Shown here: positions 22,141 to 32,600 of the stretch, in pieces | Layout of the letters: every line of letters starts with the position of its first letter | Position numbering within the stretch: the first letter of the stretch is position 1 | Source: Rickettsia endosymbiont of Pseudomimeciton antennatum | GTDB lineage: Bacteria; Pseudomonadota; Alphaproteobacteria; Rickettsiales; Rickettsiaceae | Direction: 5' to 3' | Assembly: GCA_020881195.1 (NCBI GenBank) | Contig: JAJIYL010000051.1 | Location: 1-64,000 of the forward strand | Length of the DNA stretch: 64,000 bases | Notes under the pieces: generated by a model | Database searches by the model: none | What the model was told of the DNA's origin: nothing | The model's input: the letters and a program-made list of their open reading frames with translations, nothing else | Program-made: the position numbers and the translations under genes

Positions 22141-22563
22141 GTGACTCAAGAATATACATTTTCAATGATTAAGCCAGATGCTACGAGAAGAAATATAATT
22201 GGTAAAATTAATTCTTACTTAGAGAATAAAGGGCTGAAAATAGTAGCTCAAAGAATGACTATTTTAACTAGAGATCAAGCAGAAAATTTTTATGCAGAAC
22301 ATAGATCAAGAGCATTTTTTAATAGTTTAATAGAGTACATTATTTCCGGTCCAGTTGTCTTGCAGGTGCTTAAAGGGGAAAATGCTGTTTTACAAAATCG
22401 TAAAGTAATGGGAGCTACTAATCCAAATGATGCTGAATTAGGTACAATTCGAAAAGATTTTGCAGAGAATATTGAGGCTAATAGTATCCATGGTTCTGAT
22501 AATTTAGAGAGTGCTGAAAGAGAAATAAAAATTTTCTTTACTGAAAAGGAAATTGTAGAATAA
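22141..22563 (+). CDS. ndk: Nucleoside diphosphate kinase (GTG start)
   Basis: [67 protein letters not shown]. Confidence 0.97.
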   Translation: MTQEYTFSMIKPDATRRNIIGKINSYLENKGLKIVAQRMTILTRDQAENFYAEHRSRAFFNSLIEYIISGPVVLQVLKGENAVLQNRKVMGATNPNDAELGTIRKDFAENIEANSIHGSDNLESAEREIKIFFTEKEIVE

Positions 22564-22574
22564 TTATAGTCATT

Positions 22575-24422
22575 ATGCAATATAGTGTTGTAGTTATTGG
22601 TGGTGGTCATGCTGGTTGTGAGGCAGCGTCAGCTTCTGCACGTCTTGGTGTAGATACTCTTTTAATTACTCTAAAACTAGATAATCTTGGTGAAATGTCT
22701 TGCAATCCTGCAATAGGTGGAGTAGCAAAAGGTACTTTAGTAAAAGAGATAGATGCACTTGATGGACTCATGGGTAAAATTATAGATCAAGCTGGTATCC
22801 ATTATAAAATGCTTAATGAAAGCAAAGGACCAGCAGTTTGGGGACCAAGAGCTCAAGCTGATAGAAAGCTTTATAAAAAATCTATGTATAATGTTTTGAT
22901 AAATCACCCAAATTTGACAATTTTATGTGCATCTGTAGAAAATATTGAAATCCACGACTCTAAAGTACAGGCATTAATCTTAGATGATGGTACGCGCATT
23001 GCATGTCAAAAAGTTGTGTTAACTACAGGCACGTTTTTATCCGGACTCATTCACATAGGAACTAAAAAAATCCCATCGGGCAGAATAGGTGAAAAGCCGT
23101 CATACGGCTTATCTAACGCATTAAAATCTTTCGGTTTTTCTCTTGGTAGGTTAAAAACTGGTACTCCTCCAAGAATAGATGGAAGAACAATTGATTATAA
23201 CGAGGTAGAAGTGCAGGCTGGAGATGTCGTACCACGTCCTTTCTCCGAACTCACAGATTCTGTTAAGATAAAGCAAATAAATTGTTTCGTTACTAGAACA
23301 ACTGAGCAAACTCATGAAATTATTAGGAATAATTTAAATAAATCAGCTATGTATTCTGGACAAATTAAGAGTATAGGACCAAGATATTGTCCATCCATCG
23401 AGGATAAGGTTACTAGATTCTCTAAAGCAAGTCACCAAATATTTTTAGAACCCGAAGGTTTAGACGACCATACTATATACCCAAATGGTATATCTACATC
23501 GTTACCTGAAGATATACAATTAGCATTGTTAAAAACAATCCCTGGTCTTAAAAATGCTACTATGTTAAGACCGGGATATGCAATAGAATATGATTATGTT
23601 GATCCAAGAGAATTAAAAGTAACGTTAGAAACAAAAAAAATTAAGGGATTGTATTTAGCTGGTCAAATTAATGGCACCACTGGCTATGAAGAAGCCGCGG
23701 GACAAGGAATTATGGCTGGCATTAATGCAGCCTTATCGCTAAAGAATCAATCAAATTTTATTTTGACCAGAGCAGATGCCTATATTGGTGTTATGATTGA
23801 TGATTTAATTACGCTTGGTACAATAGAACCTTATAGAATGTTCACTTCTAGATCTGAGTATAGGCTTTCTGTTAGGGCAGATAATGCAGATTTAAGACTA
23901 ACTCAAATGGCTATAGATATTGGTATTACATCTGATTTACGTAAAGAGATTTTTAGCAAAAAGTGTGACGATATTCATAAAGCAAAAAATATTGTCAAAA
24001 CTATTTCTTTAACTACTACTAAGTTAGCTAATCTGGGTGTGTCTATATCACAGGATGGTTCATATAAAACTGCCTTTGATTTATTAGGGCTACCAAATTT
24101 TGGTGTCGATAAAACAATAGAGATATTTCCAGAACTTATTTCATTAAATAGAAAAATTCTTCATTATCTTTGTATTGAATCAAGATATTCTTCTTATTTG
24201 ATTAGACAAAATGCAGATATTCAATTATTTAAAGAAGAAGAGTTGGAATTATTAGATGATGACATTGATTATTTTAAAATACCAAGTTTGTCTAGAGAAG
24301 TGCAAGAGAAACTCCATTATCATAGACCGGCTACTATTGGTGCGGCTAGAAGAATATCTGGAGTTACTCCAGCTGCTTTAATAGCAATTATAATTTATAT
24401 AAAAACAAGATATAGAAATTAA
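22575..24422 (+). CDS. mnmG: tRNA uridine-5-carboxymethylaminomethyl modification enzyme MnmG
   Basis: [74 protein letters not shown]. Confidence 0.98.
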   Translation: MQYSVVVIGGGHAGCEAASASARLGVDTLLITLKLDNLGEMSCNPAIGGVAKGTLVKEIDALDGLMGKIIDQAGIHYKMLNESKGPAVWGPRAQADRKLYKKSMYNVLINHPNLTILCASVENIEIHDSKVQALILDDGTRIACQKVVLTTGTFLSGLIHIGTKKIPSGRIGEKPSYGLSNALKSFGFSLGRLKTGTPPRIDGRTIDYNEVEVQAGDVVPRPFSELTDSVKIKQINCFVTRTTEQTHEIIRNNLNKSAMYSGQIKSIGPRYCPSIEDKVTRFSKASHQIFLEPEGLDDHTIYPNGISTSLPEDIQLALLKTIPGLKNATMLRPGYAIEYDYVDPRELKVTLETKKIKGLYLAGQINGTTGYEEAAGQGIMAGINAALSLKNQSNFILTRADAYIGVMIDDLITLGTIEPYRMFTSRSEYRLSVRADNADLRLTQMAIDIGITSDLRKEIFSKKCDDIHKAKNIVKTISLTTTKLANLGVSISQDGSYKTAFDLLGLPNFGVDKTIEIFPELISLNRKILHYLCIESRYSSYLIRQNADIQLFKEEELELLDDDIDYFKIPSLSREVQEKLHYHRPATIGAARRISGVTPAALIAIIIYIKTRYRN

Positions 24423-25021
24423 TGTATGACTGTCATAATGTTCCACGTGAAATATTGGATGCCCTTGAAAAGTATCAATCATTAACATTGAAATGGAATA
24501 AAACTATTAATCTTGTCTCTTGTAATACCGAGTGTGATTTTTGGGTAAGACATATCTTAGATTCTTTACAGTTAATGAAGTACATAAATGATCAAAATGT
24601 TCATCTAATAGATGTTGGTTCTGGTGGTGGATTTCCAGGGATAGTATTGTCTATTGCTGGAATAAAAAATGTTACTCTAGTAGAATCTGATATGAGAAAA
24701 TCTATTTTTTTATTGCAAGCTTCTAAAATTTCTAGTAACAAAGTCAATGTTATTAATCAACGAATAGAAGCTATTAAGTTAGATTGTGATATATTAACTT
24801 CTAGGGCTTGTGCTCAGTTAGAGAAAATATTTGTTTATACTAAACATATTAATGTAAGAAATAAGTATTTATTGTTTAAAGGTAAGCAGTATCAAAAAGA
24901 AATTGAAATTGCTAAAAAGAGGTGGTCTTTTTGTCATTCTATATATGATAGTGAGACTTCTAATAATAGTAAGATTCTAGAAATTAGTAACATATATGAC
25001 AAAAATAGTTGCGATAGTTAA
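24422..25021 (+). CDS. rsmG: 16S rRNA (guanine527-N7)-methyltransferase
   Basis: WNKTINLVS; RHILDSLQLMKYI; IDVGSGGGFPGIVLSI; after mnmG. Confidence 0.95.
   Translation: MYDCHNVPREILDALEKYQSLTLKWNKTINLVSCNTECDFWVRHILDSLQLMKYINDQNVHLIDVGSGGGFPGIVLSIAGIKNVTLVESDMRKSIFLLQASKISSNKVNVINQRIEAIKLDCDILTSRACAQLEKIFVYTKHINVRNKYLLFKGKQYQKEIEIAKKRWSFCHSIYDSETSNNSKILEISNIYDKNSCDS
24439..24454. promoter_or_regulatory. parS-like ParB-binding site
   Basis: TGTTCCACGTGAAATA, 14/16 match to TGTTTCACGTGAAACA, within 5' rsmG and ~550 bp upstream of parA. Confidence 0.75.
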
Positions 25022-25760
25022 TCAAAAAGGCGGAGTTGCAAAAACTACAACTACTGTAAATTTATCGACAGCTTTGTCTGTAATGGATAAAAAGATTTTG
25101 GTAATAGATTTAGATCCTCAAGGAAATAGTAGCACTGGCTTTGGTATAAGCCAACAGGACAGAAAAGTTACTATTTACCAGGTGTTAATTGGTTCAAAAA
25201 CGATTGAAGAAGCCATAATACAAACGAATATTTCAAATTTACAATTAATTACGGCTAACACTAATTTATCTGGTGCTGAATCGGATTTATTAAGTATAAA
25301 AAAGCGTGAATATTTATTATCAGATTTATTAAATAAGTTAGTCAGTAAATATGACTATATTATTATAGATTGCCCTCCTTCTCTTAACCTGCTAACAGTT
25401 AATGCATTAGTGGCTTGTGATTATGTATTAATCCCTATGCAATGTGATTTTTATTCATTAGAGGGATTAAGTCATTTGCTAAAAACAATTGAAATTGTAG
25501 AAAAGAATTTAAACCCAAAAATAAAAATTGCTGGTATTTTATTTACTATGTATGATAAACGCAATCGGTTAACTGAGCAAGTAGAAGATGATGTTAGAAA
25601 ATGCTTAGGGAAATTGGTGTTTAAGACAGTTATTCCACGGAATGTAAAGCTATCTGAAGCACCATCTTACGGTCAGCCAGCAATTATTTATGATCATAAA
25701 TGTACTGGCTCTATTGCTTATATAGAACTTACAAAAGAGATTTTAGGTAGAAATATATGA
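24996..25760 (+). CDS. parA: Chromosome partitioning ATPase ParA/Soj
   Basis: IVAIVNQKGGVAKTTTTVNLSTAL; DLDPQGNSSTGFGI. Confidence 0.97.
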   Translation: MTKIVAIVNQKGGVAKTTTTVNLSTALSVMDKKILVIDLDPQGNSSTGFGISQQDRKVTIYQVLIGSKTIEEAIIQTNISNLQLITANTNLSGAESDLLSIKKREYLLSDLLNKLVSKYDYIIIDCPPSLNLLTVNALVACDYVLIPMQCDFYSLEGLSHLLKTIEIVEKNLNPKIKIAGILFTMYDKRNRLTEQVEDDVRKCLGKLVFKTVIPRNVKLSEAPSYGQPAIIYDHKCTGSIAYIELTKEILGRNI

Positions 25761-26629
25761 AAAACAAAAGTTTAGGCAAAGGGTTATCAGCTTTGCTTGG
25801 GGAAGAGGTTTTTACTGTAGAGAAAGATGAGTTAGTAAAAATTATAGATATTGATAAAATTGAAGCTAGGAATAATCAACCAAGGAAAAAATTTGAATAT
25901 GATAAAATAAAAGAATTAGCTGACTCCATAAGTAATAATGGTTTGTTACAACCAATCATTGTTAGTTCAATTAGTGATGGGAAATATAAAATTATAGCTG
26001 GTGAGAGACGTTGGCGTGCTTGTAAGGTAGCTAAGCTTACTGATATCCCTGCTATTATAAAAGATTTAGGGGATAAAGAAATTATCGAAATAGCTCTAAT
26101 TGAAAATATTCAAAGAGAGGAATTATCAGTTATAGAAGAATCTGAAGGATTTGAGCGGTTAATAAAAGAGTTTGGTTATACACAAGAGCAACTAGCAGAA
26201 AAACTTAGTAAAAGTCGTAGTCATATAGCTAATTTATTAAGACTAAATCAATTACCGCAATCTATTAAGGATAAAATAAACGAAGGACTTTTAACTATGG
26301 GGCATGCAAGATGTCTAATTAATCATGAGCAGGCTGAGGTAATAGCTAATCATATTATTGAGAATGATTTAAGCGTTCGACAAACTGAAGATATAGTAAG
26401 AAATTGGTCTAAAAATGAATATACAAAAACCCCAGAACATGATAAACGTATAGGAAAAAGTTTTCTAAAAGAAAGTAGTAAAGAGAATGATCTACAATTA
26501 TTAGCTAAATCTTTGTCAGAAAGGTTTAATATAAAAGTAACTATTGAAGACTACCCAATTGGTGGAAAATTAACATTTCACTATGGTAGCTTAGAAGAGC
26601 TTGATTCAATTTTGTCGAGGTTAAATTAA
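25757..26629 (+). CDS. parB: Chromosome partitioning protein ParB
   Basis: GKGLSALLGE; NNQPRKKFEYDKIKELADSISNNGLLQPIIV; GERRWRACKVA; IENIQREELSVIEE. Confidence 0.97.
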   Translation: MKNKSLGKGLSALLGEEVFTVEKDELVKIIDIDKIEARNNQPRKKFEYDKIKELADSISNNGLLQPIIVSSISDGKYKIIAGERRWRACKVAKLTDIPAIIKDLGDKEIIEIALIENIQREELSVIEESEGFERLIKEFGYTQEQLAEKLSKSRSHIANLLRLNQLPQSIKDKINEGLLTMGHARCLINHEQAEVIANHIIENDLSVRQTEDIVRNWSKNEYTKTPEHDKRIGKSFLKESSKENDLQLLAKSLSERFNIKVTIEDYPIGGKLTFHYGSLEELDSILSRLN

Positions 26630-27280
26630 ATGCAAATTTTTCTAGATAGTGCTGATGTTAAAGAAATTGATGAGATTAACCAATTAGGTATAATTGATGG
26701 TATAACTACAAATCCTTCCTTGATGTCTAAGACAAAAGATGATTTTGTCTCAACTATTGCAGAAATATGTAAGATAGTAACTTTCGATGTTAGTGTTGAG
26801 GTACTTGCAAGCGATGTTGATACTATGATTAGTCAAGGTAATAAGATCCTAGGAATATCCAACAATATTGTGATTAAATTACCTATGACATGGAACGGTA
26901 TTAAGGCGTGCCAATATTTTGTCTTTAAAAGAAAAAAAGTGAACATGACATTATGCTTTTCTGTTAATCAGGCACTTATCGCTGCAAAAGCCGGAGCATC
27001 TTATATATCACCTTTTATCGGTAGACTTGATGATATAGGTCAAAATGGTATTAGTTTAATAAGCGATATAAGACAAGTATATAATAATTATCAGTATCAA
27101 ACAAAAATCCTTGCTGCATCTATAAGAAACCCTAACCACGTTTATCAATCTGCTATGTATGGGGCTGATGTTGCTACAATGTCTGGTAAAATTATCAAAC
27201 AACTATTAGATCATCCACTAACAAATTCAGGTTTAGAGATTTTTAATAAAGACTGGACTAAATCGGGGTTAAAAATTTAA
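26630..27280 (+). CDS. Transaldolase / fructose-6-phosphate aldolase-type
   Basis: MQIFLDSADVKEIDEINQLGIIDGITTNPSLMSKT; ISPFIGRLDDIGQNG. Confidence 0.92.
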   Translation: MQIFLDSADVKEIDEINQLGIIDGITTNPSLMSKTKDDFVSTIAEICKIVTFDVSVEVLASDVDTMISQGNKILGISNNIVIKLPMTWNGIKACQYFVFKRKKVNMTLCFSVNQALIAAKAGASYISPFIGRLDDIGQNGISLISDIRQVYNNYQYQTKILAASIRNPNHVYQSAMYGADVATMSGKIIKQLLDHPLTNSGLEIFNKDWTKSGLKI

Positions 27281-27293
27281 GAAAATCATATAC

Positions 27294-27521
27294 TTGTATA
27301 ACCTAAACATTTATGCAAAATTGCCAAGTGAACGAGCTTACAGCTTGGTTATGGTAGAAAGAAGTGGTAATGTTAAAGCACAGGTTATTGAAAAGGTTAA
27401 TATAAAAACCATAGAAAAAGCAACGATGAATAATATAGCTATCGGTTCGACAATTTTATCTGATGAATGGAACTTTTATAAAGTATTGCAAAACTTCTAT
27501 AATCATGCATGTAAAACGTAA
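27294..27521 (+). pseudogene. Fragment of IS1595/ISXO2-type transposase
   Basis: VMVERSGNVKAQVIEKVNIKTIEKATMNNIAIGSTILSDEWNFY. Confidence 0.7.
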
Positions 27522-27606
27522 TTCTGGGGTGAATAGTTAGAGCTGTTTAATAACATTCTTGTAAATGTCGCAAAATATTTGGCATATAAAATTTTGGTAA
27601 ATTCTT

Positions 27607-28509
27607 ATGAAAATTGAATCATTAAGCAATTTAGAAATATCGTTTAATGAAGCTTTATCAAGGATAGGAAAAGCTGTACTAAAAAATGATGACATGATAA
27701 TTGAAAACGACGATAAGGCAAAACCATTTGTAAAATGGGTAGGGGGGAAAAGAAGTTTAATAAAAGAATTATCGACAAGGACACCGCAAACTTATAAAAG
27801 CTATTATGAACCATTTGTAGGAGGAGGATCACTTTTGTTTGCTCTTGCTCCAGCTAGTGCGACTATATCAGACATAAACCGAGATTTAATTATTACATAT
27901 GCTGTGATTAAAAATAAACCTCAAGAATTGATAAAGCTACTGGCAAAACATAAAGTAAATCATTGTGAAGAATATTATTACAAAATCCGAAAACAGTTTA
28001 TTCTTGATAATGATATGGAAGTTGCTGGACGTTTTATATATCTTAATAAAACATGTTATAATGGGCTTTATAGAGTCAATAACAAAGGTGAATTTAATGT
28101 GCCTATGGGGAGGTACAAAAATCCAGCAATAGTTGATGAGACAAATATAATAGCTTGTAGTAAATTACTACAAAATGTTGATGTAAAACATCAAGATTTC
28201 AGCAAAGTCTATCCAAATAAAGGTGATTTTGTTTATATTGACCCTCCTTATCATCCTATAACTAATGCATCTTTTACTAAATATACCAAACTTGATTTTA
28301 TAGAAACAGATCAGATAAAACTTTATCAAAAATGTAAAGAGTTAAACGATAAGGGTGTATATTTTATGCTTTCAAATTCTAATATTCAGTTTATAAAGCA
28401 GATGTATAAAGATTTTTATATAGAGATTATTGAAGCACCCCGCACTATTAATTGTAAAGCTAATAAAAGGAAAAATGTAGAAGAGGTTTTGATTAGAAAT
28501 TATGAATAA
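27607..28509 (+). CDS. DNA adenine methylase (Dam family)
   Basis: KPFVKWVGGKRSLIKEL; YYEPFVGGGSLLFAL; DFVYIDPPYHP. Confidence 0.95.
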   Translation: MKIESLSNLEISFNEALSRIGKAVLKNDDMIIENDDKAKPFVKWVGGKRSLIKELSTRTPQTYKSYYEPFVGGGSLLFALAPASATISDINRDLIITYAVIKNKPQELIKLLAKHKVNHCEEYYYKIRKQFILDNDMEVAGRFIYLNKTCYNGLYRVNNKGEFNVPMGRYKNPAIVDETNIIACSKLLQNVDVKHQDFSKVYPNKGDFVYIDPPYHPITNASFTKYTKLDFIETDQIKLYQKCKELNDKGVYFMLSNSNIQFIKQMYKDFYIEIIEAPRTINCKANKRKNVEEVLIRNYE

Positions 28510-28556
28510 AACACAAGGTGGAACAATTGCAAATAAAACAGGGAATGAACTTGATA

Positions 28557-28770
28557 CTAATTATCTTTCAATATAGAATTAATAGGATTAACGATCCAAT
28601 TCCAACTAGTGATAGACTTAACAATTTGAGGACTTGTTTCATATTTTAATATAGCATCCGACATTCTATTTAACACATCCTCCATTGAATGAAATAATTT
28701 GTTGTAAAAGAATTTTTTTTTATTTCCCACATATTCTCAGCAGGAATGTGGGGTATGGTTTAAAAAATTC
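28557..28770 (-). pseudogene. IS630-family transposase C-terminal remnant
   Basis: Minus-strand PAENMWEIKKKFFYNKLFHSMEDVLNRMSDAILKYETSPQIVKSIT. Confidence 0.55.
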
Positions 28771-28920
28771 TTTCCACCCCTCATATATATTATCATTTCA
28801 ACTATTTTATAATTTCATTAAAAAAATTCTGTATTGTTTTTGTAGTGTTTTTTTGGCAAAATTCCCCAAAATTAACCTACAAAACAGTCTATTTTTAACC
28901 GTTTTTCACGGGGAGGAAAT

Positions 28921-30723
28921 ATGACAGAATCATTAATTTTTTCCGATGACTTAGTTGAAAATTATGATACTATTTTCTATAATATAGTCGGTAACTTCGT
29001 CCCCCCTGAATGGCAAAACCTTACTAATAATTGTGGTAAACAATTAAGTAAAACTTCTCGTCAACTTCTCTCTTTGGTAGTTTCTTGCATGAAAACTGAT
29101 AACTACAACAATACACAAGAATTACAAGAAGGCTATCACTTCTTCGAGAAAGAACTAGGAGTTTGTCAAAGACGAGTTAGACAATGTCTCAGAGAATTAA
29201 AAATAAGTGGGTTCATTGATTTTACTTTAATTACTACGATCAAATATAACATAAAATGCCGCAATATTTTATGTATCAAACTCATTAAGAAATTTATAAG
29301 TTTTCGTAAAGCTAATGATAATTCTTCTCACTCTAATTATACAAATATTCAATCTAGCCATAAAAAAATTTCAACTCAGCAGGAAGAAAAATTTAACCCA
29401 AATGGCAAAAAATTTCCCCCACACAATATAATAGATAATAATATATCTATATCTTTATCTAGATGTGAAAAAAATGAAAAAAATTGTGGACAAAGTTTGC
29501 CAGAGCTTGAGTCAGCTAAGGAGCAAAACTTTAATTTGCCGTCTGAGGGAACAGTAAGAACAGGTGAACAAAGTTTGTCAGAGCTTGAGTCAACTGAGGA
29601 GCAAAGCTTTAATTTGCCGCCTGAGGTAACGGTAAGTTCAGATGAACAAAGTTTGTCAGAGAGTGAGTCAACTGAGGAGCAAAAATTTAGTTTGCTGCCT
29701 GAGGTAATGGTAAGCTCAGTAAGTAAAACGTCACCCTGCAATTCTACAGACTGCAATTCCGGCGATGCAGCTCTAACTGATGACGAGTCAGACTCAGATT
29801 CCGATTCAACAGGTGGAGCTTCAGGAAATAGTGGGGTTGAGCAGGAGCCAAGTAGGGAGTTATCAAGTTGGATTAGCAATCTTGCCAACAAGGCTAAAAG
29901 CTTGTATGCATCTAAGAAGCTAGAGGAGTTTCACCCATTGACCAAAGAAGATGGTGCTTTGTTAAGAATGAGAACAGGTACTGACTACGAGTTGAGTTAT
30001 ATTAACAAGCTGTTAATTCACCTTAGCAAGAAATATCCTGATCGTCCCTTTCCTTGCAAGCAAGCAGTACTGAATTACATGAAAATAGCTTTGATTTATG
30101 AACTGCGTAAATCAACTTTTGTAAATGACGAGAATTTTAACTTTATGGATGATGCTACCAGAGCAAGAGAAGCCCGTTTGAGAGCGGTAGAAGCAAATAA
30201 GGACACTTCGGAACTATGGCAGTTGAAACGCAAGATTGTTGGAGCTTTTGAGTCTGATACTGCTGATAAATTGCTGACTAGCTGTCGTTTTTTTGGAGTA
30301 TATGACGATGAATACCAGATTGATTTAGGAGATATGTCTTTGTCAGAAACTGATAAAGACAAATTGCTTAATCAAGTGCAAGCGGTATATGGCAAGCAGG
30401 TTGAGCTATTGCATATTATTAGCAAAAACACCACTGCCACTAGCAATAAATCAGCGTCAGTTTATTTAGGGCTAAGTCAACTAGACCCAAAGTCAGTATG
30501 GTACAAAATAAGGGAATATTTGTTAAAGTCACGCGGTGAATTCATTGATCAAACCTGGTTTAGCAAGTTAGAAGCAATTGAAGAAGATGTGACCAGCAAG
30601 AAGATCACTCTTAAACCATCCAGTGCCTTTATTGGCTATTGGATTAAGAATAATTACTGGGGAGATTTAAGAGTGGCTTGCAGCAGCCAGAATTTTACTT
30701 TTGAGTTGCTGCAAGTCCGATAG
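28921..30723 (+). CDS. DnaA N-terminal-domain-like replication protein (phage/plasmid type)
   Basis: wHTH-like N-terminus (KQLSKTSRQLLSLV..); C-terminal FIDQTWFSKLEAIEEDVTSKKITLKPSSAFIGYWIKNNYWGDL resembles DnaA_N (tWF..l......iTL.aPs.Fi..wI..nY). Confidence 0.65.
   Translation: MTESLIFSDDLVENYDTIFYNIVGNFVPPEWQNLTNNCGKQLSKTSRQLLSLVVSCMKTDNYNNTQELQEGYHFFEKELGVCQRRVRQCLRELKISGFIDFTLITTIKYNIKCRNILCIKLIKKFISFRKANDNSSHSNYTNIQSSHKKISTQQEEKFNPNGKKFPPHNIIDNNISISLSRCEKNEKNCGQSLPELESAKEQNFNLPSEGTVRTGEQSLSELESTEEQSFNLPPEVTVSSDEQSLSESESTEEQKFSLLPEVMVSSVSKTSPCNSTDCNSGDAALTDDESDSDSDSTGGASGNSGVEQEPSRELSSWISNLANKAKSLYASKKLEEFHPLTKEDGALLRMRTGTDYELSYINKLLIHLSKKYPDRPFPCKQAVLNYMKIALIYELRKSTFVNDENFNFMDDATRAREARLRAVEANKDTSELWQLKRKIVGAFESDTADKLLTSCRFFGVYDDEYQIDLGDMSLSETDKDKLLNQVQAVYGKQVELLHIISKNTTATSNKSASVYLGLSQLDPKSVWYKIREYLLKSRGEFIDQTWFSKLEAIEEDVTSKKITLKPSSAFIGYWIKNNYWGDLRVACSSQNFTFELLQVR
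29488..29721 (+). repeat. Three ~78-bp tandem coding repeats
   Basis: GQSLPELESAKEQNFNLPSEGTVRTG / EQSLSELESTEEQSFNLPPEVTVSSD / EQSLSESESTEEQKFSLLPEVMVSSV. Confidence 0.88.
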
Positions 30724-30810
30724 AATGGCAGGATTGTAATAGGGGTTCCCGAAATAAAATGCATTAATACTTTTTGTGTTATAACAACAAAGAGAGAGGG
30801 TTTAAAAACA

Positions 30811-31479
30811 ATGATTAACATTAATAAAACTATGCAAACCATAACAGGAAAAAGGATATTAAGTTGTTTTGATGTAGCTAATTACTTTCTGGTCTTAGTC
30901 GATAGAGAAGCTGGAGATACCATAACTCAACTAAAATTGCAGAAGTTGATTTATTTTGCTCAAGGGATCAGCCTAGCCTTATTAGATAGCCCCTTATTTA
31001 ATGAAGAAATTGAAGCTTGGGAACATGGGTCTGTAGCTAGGGAGTTACGTAGAACATTTGGTAATTTCAAAGGTAGTGATATCCCAGCCCCTGGTGAAAT
31101 TGATTTTGACTTATATGCTCGAGAAGAAAAAGCATTGATCTATAAAGTGTATGCTGTTTATGGAGAACACACAGCCTCTTACTTACTCCAGCTAATTCAC
31201 AAACATTCAATTTGGCGTGATGCTATGGCTACGGATAACAAGATTATTAGTAAACAAAAGATGAGTGAATTTTTTAAAAGATTGATTAACACTGACTTTT
31301 TATTAATGTCACAAAAAGACGAGTTAATAATTGAAACTGCAGAAGATCAATGGTGGATGAATTATGATGGTAGAGTTTCAGCGGAAGATGTAAGGATTAA
31401 TAAAATCTTGCAATCAATAGAGGAACTTAAAGCAGGAAAAGGGATCAGGCATGAGAAAATTAACTATTATGGCAAATAG
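30811..31479 (+). CDS. Panacea/SocA-like (DUF4065) protein
   Basis: DVANYFLVLVDREAGDTITQLKLQKLIYFAQGISLAL...EAWEHGSVARELRRTF. Confidence 0.85.
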   Translation: MININKTMQTITGKRILSCFDVANYFLVLVDREAGDTITQLKLQKLIYFAQGISLALLDSPLFNEEIEAWEHGSVARELRRTFGNFKGSDIPAPGEIDFDLYAREEKALIYKVYAVYGEHTASYLLQLIHKHSIWRDAMATDNKIISKQKMSEFFKRLINTDFLLMSQKDELIIETAEDQWWMNYDGRVSAEDVRINKILQSIEELKAGKGIRHEKINYYGK

Positions 31480-31941
31480 AGCAAAAGACTAATTGTATTA
31501 AGCAAAAAAAGAATAATTACAAAGAAGTTAATAATATTCAAGAGTTAGTTAATGAGGATTGAAACCAAAATAAAACCAAAATAAAAAATTATTATGATTT
31601 ATAAAACCTGATAGTAATACGGCTTACAAGTATACGAGTCTCTGACACTGAGTCATAAGGTTACACCCTAAACTACTAATTTATAACTATTTTGCTGAGA
31701 TTCTTGGCAATTTTTGTCACTTTTTTACATTTTTTGACAAAAATTGTTCGTGAAATCACCCGGGGGTGCCTGCGTCGCAAAACGGGGTATAGGGGGCGTT
31801 TCGCGAAAATTTTTTTGAGGTAATTAATCACTTGTTATTAAAAATTTTCACTTTTTTTAGTTTTTATTTTACAAGGATTAGTATTTTTATATTGCTTGAA
31901 TAAAAAATTTAATAATAATATAAAAAATAGAAAATAACCTA

Positions 31942-31970
31942 TTGACAGCAATTACTAGTTGTAATACTAT
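31942..31970 (+). promoter_or_regulatory. Candidate sigma70 promoter of the structural operon
   Basis: TTGACA - 17 nt - TACTAT, ~100 bp upstream of terS. Confidence 0.6.
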
Positions 31971-32066
31971 GCAAAACATAAGAGGAATTTTAGTGAATCA
32001 ACTGGCAAAAAACCTGGAAATCAGGTATAATAAAGGGGATTACAAGGAATTTTTAAAGATGTCTAT

Positions 32067-32600
32067 ATGATTAAAAATTATGGTTTATTTGAAAGATATT
32101 TAGCAAAGATATCATCTAGCACCATCAGTAAGTTTGGCTCAATAGAGGATATTTCTAATTTTCTATTATATCTCTGTGAGCATGGTAACATTGTTATCGC
32201 AGCCAAAAAGGCTGGTTGTATTTCACCGCTTAGATTACACCGGGTTATTAATAGCGATAAATATTTAGGCAAATGTGTCAATTTAGCTTTAGCCATTGCG
32301 GTAGATCGAGCAGAAGGAGTGCTATATGATAGGGCAATTAACGGTTATGAGGAAGTGACGTATAACAAGGATAATCAGGCAATTGCTACTAAAAAAAAAT
32401 ATTGCTCTAAGTCGTTGCTGGAATATCTTAAAGCTAATTCTCAGAAATATCAAATAAGAAAGCATGAAGGTAGTAGTTTTGGGAAAAGTAGTAGTGGAAC
32501 AGAGCAAAAGGTACAAACCCAAGAAATGGCAAAGATGATTGATATAACTAATTTTGAGATAGAATCTTATGGGGCAGAATATAGAATTGCCAAAGAATAG
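32067..32600 (+). CDS. Putative terminase small subunit
   Basis: GNIVIAAKKAGCISPLRLHRVI (HTH-like); DRAINGYEEVTYNKDNQAIATKKKYCSKSLLEYLKAN; overlaps terL. Confidence 0.75.
   Translation: MIKNYGLFERYLAKISSSTISKFGSIEDISNFLLYLCEHGNIVIAAKKAGCISPLRLHRVINSDKYLGKCVNLALAIAVDRAEGVLYDRAINGYEEVTYNKDNQAIATKKKYCSKSLLEYLKANSQKYQIRKHEGSSFGKSSSGTEQKVQTQEMAKMIDITNFEIESYGAEYRIAKE

Noticed and set aside
28685-28924. 79-aa plus ORF
   Set aside because: Opposite an IS630 remnant, low-complexity; no support as a gene.
29376-29891. 171-aa minus-strand ORF
   Set aside because: Antisense of the 78-bp repeats in the DnaA-like gene.
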